A stretch of DNA of 64,000 nt from Rhodocyclaceae bacterium (GTDB taxonomy: Bacteria; Pseudomonadota; Gammaproteobacteria; Burkholderiales; Usitatibacteraceae), in NCBI GenBank assembly GCA_020247545.1, contig JADCIX010000001.1:1-64000 (forward strand), in the 5' to 3' direction. Positions 56,056 through 64,000 of the stretch are shown one piece after another. The notes beneath the pieces were generated by a model. It worked only from the letters and a program-made list of their open reading frames with translations, did not search any database and was not told the DNA's origin. Each line of letters begins with the position of its first letter. Positions within the stretch are counted from its first letter, which is position 1. Both the position numbers and the translations under genes were made by a program.

Positions 56056-56503
56056 CCAGCAGGGCAGCGATTAGCGAGGTCATCGCTACGGCGGAGACAA
56101 TCGATCTCAGATGGAAAAACCAGGTTGGCAGTACCTGCTGCAGGTGGAGTAAGGCATCGATGACCCAGACAAAGCCGATGAGAAAAATAGCGACGATCAC
56201 GCGCGAACTTCCGTTCGGCAGAAACAATGTCGCCCAGGCCAGCAAACTTGGTACCACGGACAACAAGAATAGCGACTTGGCTGTTTGCGGTTGCTGCTCG
56301 TGCGTTGCGACGGCGACGCCCCACTGGATGCCGCCGAGAAAAGACACGATCACCGCAGCGTAGGACGTGATCGCCTGACTGGCGAATTGGCGTAAGCTGC
56401 CGAAACCCAGCGCAGTTCCGAACAACAGGATTGCGGCACACACCACAAATGGAATCGTACCGGCATAGCTCAGTAGCGTTGCGACACGTTTTGGCTTGTA
56501 CAA
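56048..56503 (-). CDS. DUF3429 family membrane protein
   Basis: A 151-residue inner-membrane protein with five hydrophobic segments. It starts MYKPKRVATLLSYAGTIPFV and contains SYAAVIVSFLGGIQWGVAVA, the family's most conserved stretch. Function is unknown. It overlaps the DUF418 gene by 8 bp and follows a small open frame ending 18 bp upstream, so it is mid-operon. Confidence 0.88.
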   Translation of the reverse strand: MYKPKRVATLLSYAGTIPFVVCAAILLFGTALGFGSLRQFASQAITSYAAVIVSFLGGIQWGVAVATHEQQPQTAKSLFLLSVVPSLLAWATLFLPNGSSRVIVAIFLIGFVWVIDALLHLQQVLPTWFFHLRSIVSAVAMTSLIAALLVG

Positions 56504-56521
56504 GCTGGTCTCCCCAGATCG

Positions 56522-56830
56522 TTAAGGAACCACCAGCATGACGCACCAGCCGATTGCCACCAACGCCAACAAAATACGGACACGCAGATAGACAGACAGC
56601 GGTGCTTGGCCAATGCTGCCGGGACTGGCGACAGTAGCGCCGCCGAGCGCGGAAAGGTCAATGGCATTCGATCCAGCGGATTCACGCACTTGTTTTGTTG
56701 CATAGGTGTGCGCGGCGAGTTCCATCTGTTTGAGTCGCGCAATACCAACGGTGCCCGTGTCCGCCGGGCGATTTTTGCGATGGAGAAGTGTCGGCCATCT
56801 GGGTGACAAGTGCAAACCATTTCGTGCCAT
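56522..56830 (-). CDS. Possible small membrane-anchored protein
   Basis: A 102-residue open frame, not matched to any family. It begins MARNGLHLSPRWPTLLHRKN and ends in a single hydrophobic segment, YLRVRILLALVAIGWCVMLV, just before the stop, so it would be a tail-anchored membrane protein. Support is its position 18 bp upstream of DUF3429 on the same strand. No strong ribosome site is seen. It may be a chance frame. The 56831-57027 stretch beyond it shows nothing recognisable. Confidence 0.35.
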   Translation of the reverse strand: MARNGLHLSPRWPTLLHRKNRPADTGTVGIARLKQMELAAHTYATKQVRESAGSNAIDLSALGGATVASPGSIGQAPLSVYLRVRILLALVAIGWCVMLVVP

Positions 56831-57027
56831 TGGGTCGGTTCAATCTTATGCAGAGATAGAATTGGCTCGCCAAAAAAGACGCGCTATCGACGTCTGGTCG
56901 ACGTGGCCGAGTTTACCTAATTCTCGGCAGAAAGCATGCAAATACCTCGGAATGGACCCTGCGAGCCGGATAGCGTAAGCTGTCGTGTGACCGCACTAAA
57001 GGTAACGTACGTCAACCGGGCAATGTG

Positions 57028-57801
57028 TCACATTTCGCCGTAAACGGTCGCGCTCGGTAGCCTGGCGTCTGCACTCATTAGCAGCAGGAACGATTGTTCT
57101 AGCGCCGCTGTCGTCGGCAGCGAGGAGGCAAGCTCGCCGGGGTGGGTGATGAACCGACACTGGCTAACGACAGGCCCAGGAATCAGCACCTTGATGCGCG
57201 GTGAATTCTCCCGCTCTAATTCGTCATTCCAGATCTGCGCCACCTGCTGGAGCGCACCTTTGGACACCACAAAGGCACCCCAGTACGCTTTTGGCACTAT
57301 TGTGTGTGTCTCAGATAGAAACACGACAACTGCATCGGTGGCGCGCTTGAGCATTGGCATGCATGCCCGCGTGATTGCAACAGGCGCTGTCAGATTGATG
57401 GTTGTATGGGCTTGCCAGCTCGCAAAGTCCTGTGAGACGAGTGGCGTAAGTGGGGCGATGTGGCCTGCGCCATGGAAAATGCCGTCAAGTCGCTTAAACG
57501 TCGCGTGAATGGTGTCCGCGATCCCTTTGAAATCGACTTCGTTGGCCTTCAAGTAATCGAGCTTAAGTATGGCAGGCGCTGCCCCGCCGTTGGTTTCGAT
57601 TTCATCGTAGATCGCATCGAGTTTCTGTTGATTTCTGCCGTGCAGGATGACGGTTGCCCCAGCAGCTGCAAAGGCCAAGGCGGCGACACGCCCAAGCGAC
57701 CCAGTTGCGCCGGTCACGAGAATCACTCGCCCCTTGAGGCAGCTTTCGGCAGCAACTAGGTCGTTTGGAATCGGCATGGGCACAGAGGTGGGTGTGGTCA
57801 T
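57028..57801 (-). CDS. Short-chain dehydrogenase/reductase, YciK-like
   Basis: A 257-residue Rossmann-fold oxidoreductase. The NAD(P) loop is ILVTGATGSLGR and the family NAG block is replaced by HGAGHIAPLTP. The catalytic Ser/Tyr region is VVFLSETHTIVPKAYWGAFV-V-SKGA, with Y-x-G-A-F-V-V-S-K carrying the lysine but spaced as YWGAFVVSK rather than classical YxxxK; GPVVSQCR follows. The closest group is YciK-type SDRs, of unknown substrate. ATG 57801 is used; upstream frame extension overlaps hpnE and is not coding. It lies 25 bp after hpnE on the same strand, so it could be the last gene of the hopanoid operon. Confidence 0.85.
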   Translation of the reverse strand: MTTPTSVPMPIPNDLVAAESCLKGRVILVTGATGSLGRVAALAFAAAGATVILHGRNQQKLDAIYDEIETNGGAAPAILKLDYLKANEVDFKGIADTIHATFKRLDGIFHGAGHIAPLTPLVSQDFASWQAHTTINLTAPVAITRACMPMLKRATDAVVVFLSETHTIVPKAYWGAFVVSKGALQQVAQIWNDELERENSPRIKVLIPGPVVSQCRFITHPGELASSLPTTAALEQSFLLLMSADARLPSATVYGEM

Positions 57802-57826
57802 TGTTATGGGGGATTGTGAATCGTGT

Positions 57827-59182
57827 TTATGCAAGTCTGAGTGGTGATCGATGGCGCTTTGAGATCGAAGCGACCGCTTGTTCGGCGGCGCTGACACCAT
57901 TGCGCACCGCGCCCTCAAGCGTAGCGGGGTAGGCGCGCTCCGGATTTTGAATGTCGTCGCCGGCAAGAAATAGATTGGGGAGGTGGGTGTGGGTCGGGAG
58001 TCGCACGGTGTCCGGTGTGCAAGCAAAGGTTGCAAATTTTTCTGTTACAACCTTGTGCCAGTCTGGGTCTGGAAGATCTGGCAGGTGATTTCGAAGCTCG
58101 GCTACTGCGACGGCGGCTAGCTCCTCATGGGACATCTTATCGTGCGCGCCAGACGCGGAGATCACCCCCGCAACGATCATTGTCTTCTCGGTTCGATGGA
58201 GCGAGAGTGCACGGCGGTCGAAGAACCACTGCACACAGCCTTCAGCTTGTCCGAACATCGGCATCGGCAGCTCTATATCCGTGGTGAAACACAGATAGAT
58301 TGTGACGATGGGTTCATATTGCAGCGCTGTTGAGCCTGGAGGCGCGTCTAGGTAAGGAATCACGTCGCCGCGTTGGTGTGGACCCACAGCGACAATCGCC
58401 GCGTCAAAGCTCCAAAGTCGGTCTTTAACCATAAAGGACGCTTCGCGCTCGTTTGTTTGCAGGTTGGTGACCCTGCTGCCGGTGTGTGTGTTGCAGCCAC
58501 GTGCGGCTAGCCACCGTGCGGCGGGTTCGGGGAAAAGGGCGGTTAAATCGACTTTGGGTAACAACAGATCACTCGCTTCTCGTTCGCCAGCAAGCGCGTC
58601 GCGAAGTACATTGAGAAAAACTTGTGCCGAGGCTGTTGCAAGTGGCGTATTGAGGGCAGAAATGCTCAGCGGCTGCCAAAGGAATTTTGTCAAGGTCGCA
58701 GATTGGTGGTGATCTTGCAGGAGGCGAGCAACCGTTAGATTGCCGGCACATTGAAAGGCTGCCTTTTTCATTTTCGCCATGAATCGTACTGCTAGGATTC
58801 GGTCCGACCAACTCAATCCTTTCGCGGTTAACAGCGCCATTGCCATATGCAGCGGTGCGGGCAGTAGCGGTGCCCGTAATGAAAAGTGAGGGGGCATGGC
58901 AAGTGCCAGCGGGACGCGTTCGTAGGCGCGCGACGGTACATCGACAACATTAAACAGTCGTAGTAGTTCCCGATATGCGCCGGAGAGGATGTGCTGTCCA
59001 TTATCGAGCGTATGCCCTTGATACTCGATACGCCTCGCGCGGCCGCCAAGTACGGGAGCGGCTTCAAATACCGTCACATTAGCGCCGAGTTCGACGACCC
59101 GGACTGCGGCTGCCATGCCCGAATACCCGCCGCCGATGACTGCGATATTGGCACCAGCGCATGCTGCCTTGGCCTGTTTCAT
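57827..59182 (-). CDS. hpnE: Squalene-forming FAD-dependent desaturase/reductase HpnE
   Basis: HpnE completes squalene formation from hydroxysqualene in the HpnCDE route to hopanoids. The 451-residue flavoprotein has the dinucleotide motif VIGGGYSGMAAAVRVVELGA and VFEAAPVLGGRARR, the HTLDNGQHILSGAY block specific to squalene-associated desaturases, and a C-terminal FAD region FLAGDDIQNPERAYPATLEG. ATG 59182 overlaps the hpnD stop by 4 bp; starts at 59203 and 59212 are longer options inside hpnD. Operon order is hpnC-hpnD-hpnE-SDR. No squalene-hopene cyclase is in the window. Confidence 0.93.
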   Translation of the reverse strand: MKQAKAACAGANIAVIGGGYSGMAAAVRVVELGANVTVFEAAPVLGGRARRIEYQGHTLDNGQHILSGAYRELLRLFNVVDVPSRAYERVPLALAMPPHFSLRAPLLPAPLHMAMALLTAKGLSWSDRILAVRFMAKMKKAAFQCAGNLTVARLLQDHHQSATLTKFLWQPLSISALNTPLATASAQVFLNVLRDALAGEREASDLLLPKVDLTALFPEPAARWLAARGCNTHTGSRVTNLQTNEREASFMVKDRLWSFDAAIVAVGPHQRGDVIPYLDAPPGSTALQYEPIVTIYLCFTTDIELPMPMFGQAEGCVQWFFDRRALSLHRTEKTMIVAGVISASGAHDKMSHEELAAVAVAELRNHLPDLPDPDWHKVVTEKFATFACTPDTVRLPTHTHLPNLFLAGDDIQNPERAYPATLEGAVRNGVSAAEQAVASISKRHRSPLRLA

Positions 59183-60012
59183 CCTGCAACCCAAGTCTTC
59201 CATGCCAACCAAAGTTTTCGAATCGGTGTGAGCGATGTGCGTTGGTTTAGAACCTTGAAACCGTCTGCGGCGATCTCGTCCAGCAAGGTGCGGTAAATGG
59301 CAGACATGATCAGACCGGCCCGCTGTGCTTTGCGATCCTCAACGGGCAGACAGGCGAATGCGATGTTATATAGCGACTGCGCACGATTAGTTTGGAACGA
59401 CATCAGCGCTTCGAAAGCCGGAGAATGTTTTGCCGCCATCAAGTGTTCGACCGGTACTTCGAATTTTGCCAGTTCGTCTTGTGGAAGGTAGATACGGTCG
59501 CGTCGCGCGTCCTCGCCAACATCACGGATGATGTTTGTCATCTGAAACGCAAGGCCAAGGTGCTCTGCATATTCGAGCGTTTGCGGATTGGAATAACCGA
59601 AGATGCCGGCGGATAACTGTCCGACAACACCCGCAACCCGATGGCAGTACAGGCGCAGTTCTGGCCAGTCACGATAACGTTTCTTCGATAAATCCATCTC
59701 CATACCGTCAATGATTTCGCCCAGCCGATGCGAATCAACGCCAAATTCACGCGTTGCCGGCACCAGCGCTTTGGTGACGGGATGGCTGGGGTGCCCGGCA
59801 AACAGGCTGGCGACCTCGGTACGCCACCAGCCCAGTTTGGCGCGGGCAACGTTTACGTCTGAGACATCGTCTGCGATATCATCGACCTCGCGGCAAAACG
59901 CGTAGAGTGCGGTGATGGCGCGTCGACGATCTGTAGGCAAAAAACGGAAACTGTAGTAAAAACTCGAACCACTTGCCGCAGCTTTCTGTGAGCAGTATTC
60001 GTCTGGCGTCAT
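59179..60012 (-). CDS. hpnD: Presqualene diphosphate synthase HpnD
   Basis: HpnD joins two farnesyl diphosphates to presqualene diphosphate. The 277-residue prenyltransferase has both aspartate-rich motifs: VDDIADD after ALYAFCRE, and DVGEDARRDRIYLPQDEL. Other squalene/phytoene synthase blocks are GSSFYYSFRFLPTDRRRAIT, YCHRVAGVVGQLS and GLAFQMTNIIRD. ATG 60012 overlaps the hpnC stop by 4 bp (ATGA), and its own stop overlaps hpnE the same way, so the three are translationally coupled. Confidence 0.95.
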   Translation of the reverse strand: MTPDEYCSQKAAASGSSFYYSFRFLPTDRRRAITALYAFCREVDDIADDVSDVNVARAKLGWWRTEVASLFAGHPSHPVTKALVPATREFGVDSHRLGEIIDGMEMDLSKKRYRDWPELRLYCHRVAGVVGQLSAGIFGYSNPQTLEYAEHLGLAFQMTNIIRDVGEDARRDRIYLPQDELAKFEVPVEHLMAAKHSPAFEALMSFQTNRAQSLYNIAFACLPVEDRKAQRAGLIMSAIYRTLLDEIAADGFKVLNQRTSLTPIRKLWLAWKTWVAG

Positions 60013-60845
60013 GGGCGCTTTAACAGTGCGTCGGGAAGAACTCGGCAGAGCATGCCGAGCCAATCGAGTCTGGATACGGTGGGACGGTGGTTGAAGACAT
60101 CGCCGTCTACGGCGTCAATTTTATCGAGAATCGTCAGACCACCCGCAACAATCAGCCGGAGTTCGATACTGAAGCGCCCAGACAGCATTTTCGCCAATGG
60201 CGCGCCGTTGTTCATCATCGTACGGGCGCGGCCTACCTGAAATGCCATTAGCGCACGCCATTCCGGCGTCGGTATCCCGCGCCCGATATCCGCGTCCGAC
60301 ACACCAAAGCGCCGCATTTCGTCTTGTGGCAGATACACGCGACCGTGGGCATTCTTACGCCAATCGATGGCCACATCCTGCCAGTGGTTAATGAGTTGCA
60401 GGGCAGTGCAGATGTCGTCACTCAACCGCAACTTGCTGGGATCATGCACCGACAACAGTTGCAATAGCAGGCGCCCAATAGGGTTGGCCGAGCGCCTGCA
60501 ATAGTCGAGGAGTTCGGCAAAGTCGGCATACCTATCTTGCACAACGTCCTGTTTGAACGCGTCCAACAGATCGCGTAGAAGTTGAACGGGTAGCCGGTAC
60601 TGGTTGACCATGCTGGCAAGTTCTGCAAAGAGCGGACTCTCCGAGCGGGCACCGGCTTCCAACGCATCCAGCTCCCGCGCATAGGCTTCGAGCTTACCGA
60701 GCCGGTCGATGGCGGCCAAATCGCCTTCGTCAGCGAAGTCATCGGCAGATCGCGCAAACGCGTAGATGGCATTGATGGGGCGGCGCAGCTTGGGCGGCAA
60801 CAGGATGGAGGCTACCGGGAAATTTTCGTAGTGTTCGACGGGCAC
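60009..60845 (-). CDS. hpnC: Hydroxysqualene synthase HpnC
   Basis: HpnC converts presqualene diphosphate to hydroxysqualene. The 278-residue protein has SADDFADEGD as its first aspartate motif, YCRRSANPIGRLLLQLL, and NHWQDVAIDWRKNAHGRVYL as the second motif. The conserved start VEHYENFPVAS matches a GTG at 60845 (Val-Pro-Val-Glu-His); an open frame runs on upstream through the antisense of tRNA-Leu and cannot all be coding. No in-frame ATG is available near the conserved start. It is the first gene of hpnCDE, divergent from tRNA-Leu. Confidence 0.92.
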   Translation of the reverse strand: MPVEHYENFPVASILLPPKLRRPINAIYAFARSADDFADEGDLAAIDRLGKLEAYARELDALEAGARSESPLFAELASMVNQYRLPVQLLRDLLDAFKQDVVQDRYADFAELLDYCRRSANPIGRLLLQLLSVHDPSKLRLSDDICTALQLINHWQDVAIDWRKNAHGRVYLPQDEMRRFGVSDADIGRGIPTPEWRALMAFQVGRARTMMNNGAPLAKMLSGRFSIELRLIVAGGLTILDKIDAVDGDVFNHRPTVSRLDWLGMLCRVLPDALLKRP

Positions 60846-60919
60846 AACATTCGGTCTGGTGAAAGTGGCTGGCGGATTATAGGTGGCTGGCGTTGGATTC
60901 GGTCGCGGCGGCGTTCGAG

Positions 60920-60949
60920 TTGGGGTCTTTGGTACGAATCGGCTATAAT
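60920..60949 (+). promoter_or_regulatory. Promoter of tRNA-Leu
   Basis: A perfect TATAAT at 60944-60949 lies 14 bp before the mature tRNA 5' end; TTGGGG (60920-60925) is a weak -35 at 18-bp spacing. Confidence 0.65.
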
Positions 60950-60963
60950 TTTCGGCTACCTGT

Positions 60964-61048
60964 GCGAGTGTGGCGGAATTGGTAGACGCACTGGATTTAG
61001 GTTCCAGCGCCGCAAGGTGTGTGGGTTCGAGTCCCTCCACTCGCACCA
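60964..61048 (+). tRNA. tRNA-Leu (anticodon UAG)
   Basis: The 85-base gene folds as a class II tRNA. The acceptor GCGAGTG (60964-60970) pairs with CACTCGC (61038-61044). The anticodon arm is CTGGA-TTTAGGT-TCCAG with TAG as anticodon, the long variable arm typical of leucine follows, and the T-arm is GGGTTCGAGTCCC. Discriminator A and an encoded CCA end at 61048. Its -10 is 14 bp upstream and it lies about 90 bp before tig. Confidence 0.97.
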
Positions 61049-61135
61049 TCTCATTTTAACCAAAGTGCTCGATTCTTCTTGTCGTCGGCTCAGCCGGACG
61101 GCTTGGCGTATTGGCGCTTGATGTCAGGAAATACC

Positions 61136-62440
61136 ATGCAAGCCCAAACTTCTACCGCTAGCAGCCTTGAGCGCAACTTAATGTTGTCTTTGCCAGCGAC
61201 TTCGATTGAGTCGGAAATCAATTCGCGCCTTAAGAAAATCGCGCGGACGGCGAAAATGTCAGGTTTCCGGCCCGGTAAGGTCCCTTTCAACATCGTGGCT
61301 AATCAGTACGGGTTCCAGGTTCGCCAGGAAGTGATGTCTGAGGTGGTGCAGCAGTCGTTTGCCGAGGAAGTGCAAAAGCAGCAGCTCAGAGTCGCGGGTA
61401 TGCCGCGATTTGCACCCGCTAACTCCGGCGACGCAGCCGACAAGTTTGAATTCACCGCGACTTTTGAGATCTATCCGGACGTCAAGGTTGGCTCCTTGGT
61501 GGGTAAGACCCTGGAGAAGCCTGCTGTCGAGGTCACGGACACTGATGTCGACAACACCATTGAAACACTGCGTAAACAGCGGGCGACATATGACCCGACG
61601 GATCGTGCCTCTGAAAAAAGCGACTTCATGGTGATTGACTTTGTCGGTACCCTCGATGGCGCGCCGTTTAAGGGCGGCGATGCGCAAAACTTTGGCGTCG
61701 TGCTTGGCGAGGGACGGATGTTGCCGGATTTTGAGGCGGCGCTGGTGGGTATGAAGGGCGGGGATCAGAAGACGTTTGAAATGACCTTTCCGGCCGATTA
61801 CCAGCCTGAATTGGCGGGTAAAACCGTACAGTTCGCAGTTACCGCGAAGACTGTTAATGCTCCAAAGTTGCCGACGGTGGATGCGGAATTTGCCAAGTCC
61901 TTGGGGGTGGCTGACGGCAATGTGGAAACAATGCGCACCGAAATACGCGCAAATTTGCAACGAGAGTTGAAAAAGCGCTTGCAGGCCAAAGCTAAGGATC
62001 AGGTGATGGACGCTCTGGCGGAGTCTGCCGAATTGATTCTGCCACGCTCGTTGGTTGAAAATGAGGTGGTGCGGCTACAGGATCAGGCAGTGCAGGATCT
62101 GCAAGCCCGTGGCATGACCACCAAGGATTTACAGTTGCCGGCTGAATTATTTGTTGAGCGCGCAGAAAAGCGCGTCAAGTTGGGTCTGATCTTGAGTGAA
62201 GTGGTGAAAGCGCATGAACTTCGTGCGAAACCTGAGCAGATCCGTGCCGCGGTTGAAGAGCATGCCGAGAGTTTTGAAGACCCGGCGCAGATGGTGCGTT
62301 GGTACTATAGCGATCCGCAGCGTCTGGGTGAAGTCGAAGCGCTGGTGATTGAAGAAAACGTCGTCGCTTGGGCAGAGCAGCAGATGACAGTAACCGCGAC
62401 GTCGAAGACGTTTGATGAGTTCATGGAAATTAAGCGCTAG
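61136..62440 (+). CDS. tig: Trigger factor
   Basis: The ribosome-associated peptidyl-prolyl isomerase and chaperone that meets nascent chains. The 434 residues have the N-terminal ribosome-binding signature GFRPGKVP near residue 44, a central FKBP-type isomerase domain (DFMVIDFVGTLDGAPFKGGD, GEGRMLPDFEAALVGMKGGD) and the helical C-terminal arms (NEVVRLQDQAVQDLQARGMT). ATG 61136 has AGGAA about 5 bases upstream; ATG 61121 is an alternative. It heads the conserved tig-clpP-clpX cluster. Confidence 0.97.
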   Translation: MQAQTSTASSLERNLMLSLPATSIESEINSRLKKIARTAKMSGFRPGKVPFNIVANQYGFQVRQEVMSEVVQQSFAEEVQKQQLRVAGMPRFAPANSGDAADKFEFTATFEIYPDVKVGSLVGKTLEKPAVEVTDTDVDNTIETLRKQRATYDPTDRASEKSDFMVIDFVGTLDGAPFKGGDAQNFGVVLGEGRMLPDFEAALVGMKGGDQKTFEMTFPADYQPELAGKTVQFAVTAKTVNAPKLPTVDAEFAKSLGVADGNVETMRTEIRANLQRELKKRLQAKAKDQVMDALAESAELILPRSLVENEVVRLQDQAVQDLQARGMTTKDLQLPAELFVERAEKRVKLGLILSEVVKAHELRAKPEQIRAAVEEHAESFEDPAQMVRWYYSDPQRLGEVEALVIEENVVAWAEQQMTVTATSKTFDEFMEIKR

Positions 62441-62473
62441 CGGATTGCCGCCAAGCGTACTTTTGGAGACAAG

Positions 62474-63151
62474 ATGAAGAGCATGTACGATTTTCAGTCT
62501 CGTGCCTACGACCTGACCGGAATGGCGCCGGCACATCCCGACGACTATCGGGCGCAGGGCTTGGGTATGGTTCCGATGGTCATTGAGCAATCGGGGCGGG
62601 GCGAGCGGGCATTCGATATCTACTCGCGTCTGTTAAAAGAGCGCGTCATCTTTTTGGTTGGTGAAGTCAACGACGGCACTGCGAATTTGATCGTTGCTCA
62701 GCTGTTGTTCCTTGAAAGCGAAAATCCCGATAAGGATATTTCGCTTTACATCAATTCGCCCGGGGGATCGGTTACCGCAGGCTTGGCGATGTATGACACC
62801 ATGCAGTTCATCAAGCCGGATGTGTCTACCTTGTGCACTGGCTTTGCCGCGAGTATGGGGGCCTTTCTGCTTGCCGCCGGAGAAAAGGGCAAGCGGCTTT
62901 GTCTGCCGAACTCACGCGTCATGATTCACCAGGTATCGGGTGGATTCCGAGGCCAAGCGTCGGATATTGCCATCCACGCCAAAGAAACGTTGTTCCTGAA
63001 AAACCGCTTGAACGAGATCATGGCCAAGCACACCGGGCAGCCGATCGAGGCGGTCGAAAGAGACACTGATCGCGACAATTTTCTCTCAGCGGAAGAAGCG
63101 CAAAAGTACGGTATCATCGACCGCATATTGGAAAACCGCAGCCAGGCGTAA
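62474..63151 (+). CDS. clpP: ATP-dependent Clp protease proteolytic subunit
   Basis: The 225-residue serine peptidase forms the two-ring chamber fed by ClpX or ClpA. The triad is the serine in [11 protein letters not shown] (near 121), the histidine in MIHQVSGGF and the aspartate in [30 protein letters not shown] is the family's oxyanion block. A propeptide-like N terminus precedes [20 protein letters not shown]. It lies 33 bp after tig and is followed by clpX in the same direction. Confidence 0.98.
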   Translation: MKSMYDFQSRAYDLTGMAPAHPDDYRAQGLGMVPMVIEQSGRGERAFDIYSRLLKERVIFLVGEVNDGTANLIVAQLLFLESENPDKDISLYINSPGGSVTAGLAMYDTMQFIKPDVSTLCTGFAASMGAFLLAAGEKGKRLCLPNSRVMIHQVSGGFRGQASDIAIHAKETLFLKNRLNEIMAKHTGQPIEAVERDTDRDNFLSAEEAQKYGIIDRILENRSQA

Positions 63152-63161
63152 TCTTGGTTTA

Positions 63162-63191
63162 GGCGGCCCCCAACCGGGTGGCAGAGCCGCC
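63162..63191 (+). other. Hairpin between clpP and clpX
   Basis: GGCGGC (63162-63167) pairs with GCCGCC (63186-63191). No T-run follows, so it is more likely an mRNA-stability or processing element than a terminator. Confidence 0.4.
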
Positions 63192-63240
63192 CTCGCGGTA
63201 GAGCGATGTTGCTCATTATTGTTGCGAGCGAAGGTCCAGC

Positions 63241-64000
63241 ATGTCAGAAAAAACCGGCGAAAAACTGCTCTACTGTTCCTTCTGTGGCAAAAGCCAGCAC
63301 GAGGTCCGTAAGTTGATCGCCGGGCCGTCGGTTTTTATCTGTGACGAGTGTATTGACCTCTGTAACGACATCATTCGTGAAGAGGCGCAAGCCGACCCCG
63401 CAATAAAAAATAGCAAGCACGAATTACCGACACCGCAGGAAATCTGTGAGATCCTCGATCAATATGTCATTGATCAGATTCAGGCAAAGAAGATTCTGTC
63501 CGTAGCGGTCTATAACCACTACAAACGGCTTAAGGCCGGACCCAAAGAATCAGAAGTCGAACTGGCCAAGTCCAACATTCTGCTGATCGGACCCACCGGA
63601 TCCGGTAAAACACTGTTGGCACAGACACTGGCGCGCTTGCTGAATGTGCCATTCGTAATTGCCGACGCGACGACATTAACCGAGGCAGGTTACGTCGGTG
63701 AAGACGTGGAGAACATTATTCAGAAGCTGCTGCAAAAGTGTGACTACGATATCGAAAAGGCGCAACGAGGCATTGTCTATATCGACGAAATCGACAAGAT
63801 TTCCCGCAAGTCGGATAACCCGTCAATTACCCGAGACGTTTCCGGTGAAGGTGTACAGCAAGCATTACTCAAGTTGATTGAGGGAACCATTGCTTCGGTG
63901 CCACCACAGGGCGGTCGCAAGCATCCCAATCAAGAGTTTGTCCAGCTCGACACTACCAACATTTTGTTTATCTGTGGCGGGGCCTTTAGCGGTCTCGAAA
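63241..64000 (+). CDS. clpX: Clp protease ATP-binding subunit ClpX, 3' end outside window
   Basis: The 253 visible residues are the N-terminal part of ClpX, the AAA+ unfoldase that delivers substrates to ClpP. The zinc-binding domain shows C12-x2-C15 ([12 protein letters not shown]) and C-x2-C in [10 protein letters not shown]. Then come the linker [19 protein letters not shown], Walker [10 protein letters not shown], the pore region [11 protein letters not shown] and Walker [11 protein letters not shown]. The frame stays open to the window edge. It follows clpP by about 90 bp; AAGGTC lies just before the ATG. Confidence 0.97.
   Translation, partial: MSEKTGEKLLYCSFCGKSQHEVRKLIAGPSVFICDECIDLCNDIIREEAQADPAIKNSKHELPTPQEICEILDQYVIDQIQAKKILSVAVYNHYKRLKAGPKESEVELAKSNILLIGPTGSGKTLLAQTLARLLNVPFVIADATTLTEAGYVGEDVENIIQKLLQKCDYDIEKAQRGIVYIDEIDKISRKSDNPSITRDVSGEGVQQALLKLIEGTIASVPPQGGRKHPNQEFVQLDTTNILFICGGAFSGLE

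Noticed and set aside
61019-61135. Trigger factor start inside the tRNA-Leu gene
   Set aside because: The frame opens within the tRNA 3' part; the ATG at 61136 has AGGAA upstream and fits the family start.
63162-63191. Terminator between clpP and clpX
   Set aside because: The hairpin has no T-run, and these genes are normally co-transcribed.

Overview
The window looks like chromosomal DNA of a free-living betaproteobacterium, probably of the Burkholderiales or a nearby order. This is inferred from gene content: a glucokinase-RpiR/HexR fusion, a Bug-type tricarboxylate binding protein, an NAD-dependent glutamate dehydrogenase of the 180-kDa class, hpnCDE hopanoid genes and a tRNA-Leu/tig/clpP/clpX block. 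Most of it is ordinary housekeeping and catabolic DNA with tight, often 4-bp-overlapping gene pairs. No prophage, CRISPR array or conjugative element is visible.

Layout. 1-7.2 kb: the edge of an IS630-type transposase, dsbB and gdh on the minus strand, a fasciclin-domain protein, then repeat-rich non-coding DNA. 7.2-17.1 kb: two PLP aminotransferases, a dienoyl-CoA isomerase, a ZnuD-like TonB receptor, a VapBC-type toxin-antitoxin pair, then uvrB, a low-molecular-weight tyrosine phosphatase and marC. 17.2-26.4 kb: a sugar-uptake region with a GH3 glycosidase, a truncated PhyH-like gene, a GPH-type sugar transporter, a TonB receptor and a glucokinase-HexR fusion. Three HexR-like operators lie between the receptor and the fusion gene. 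This region lies between intact marC and a broken, diverged second marC copy in the same orientation, and a decayed REP-associated transposase sits at its left edge, so it may be an acquired island.

26.4-39.6 kb: a lipoprotein of the choice-of-anchor I family, a Bug binding protein and a serine/alanine-glyoxylate aminotransferase divergent from a fused FAD/Fe-S 2-hydroxyacid dehydrogenase, then hflX. A minus-strand series prlC, ClpP-like secreted protein, GST and a one-domain asparaginase follows. 39.8-49.3 kb: a fused MdcD/MdcE-like decarboxylase, a degenerate GGDEF protein, malonyl-CoA synthetase (matB), DUF1178, an MFS transporter, a thioesterase, lrgAB and an S9 peptidase. 49.3-64 kb: a very large hybrid histidine kinase with four in-register PAS repeats, a fumarylacetoacetate-hydrolase-family enzyme, DUF418 and DUF3429 membrane proteins, an SDR and hpnCDE, then tRNA-Leu(UAG), tig, clpP and the start of clpX.

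The most distinctive non-coding feature is a family of about 65-75 bp palindromic units in five intergenic sites, three of them next to a shared AT-rich block. The most distinctive coding features are the marC-flanked sugar region with its HexR operators, the orphan malonate-decarboxylase-like fusion, and the PAS array repeating at exactly 372 bp.
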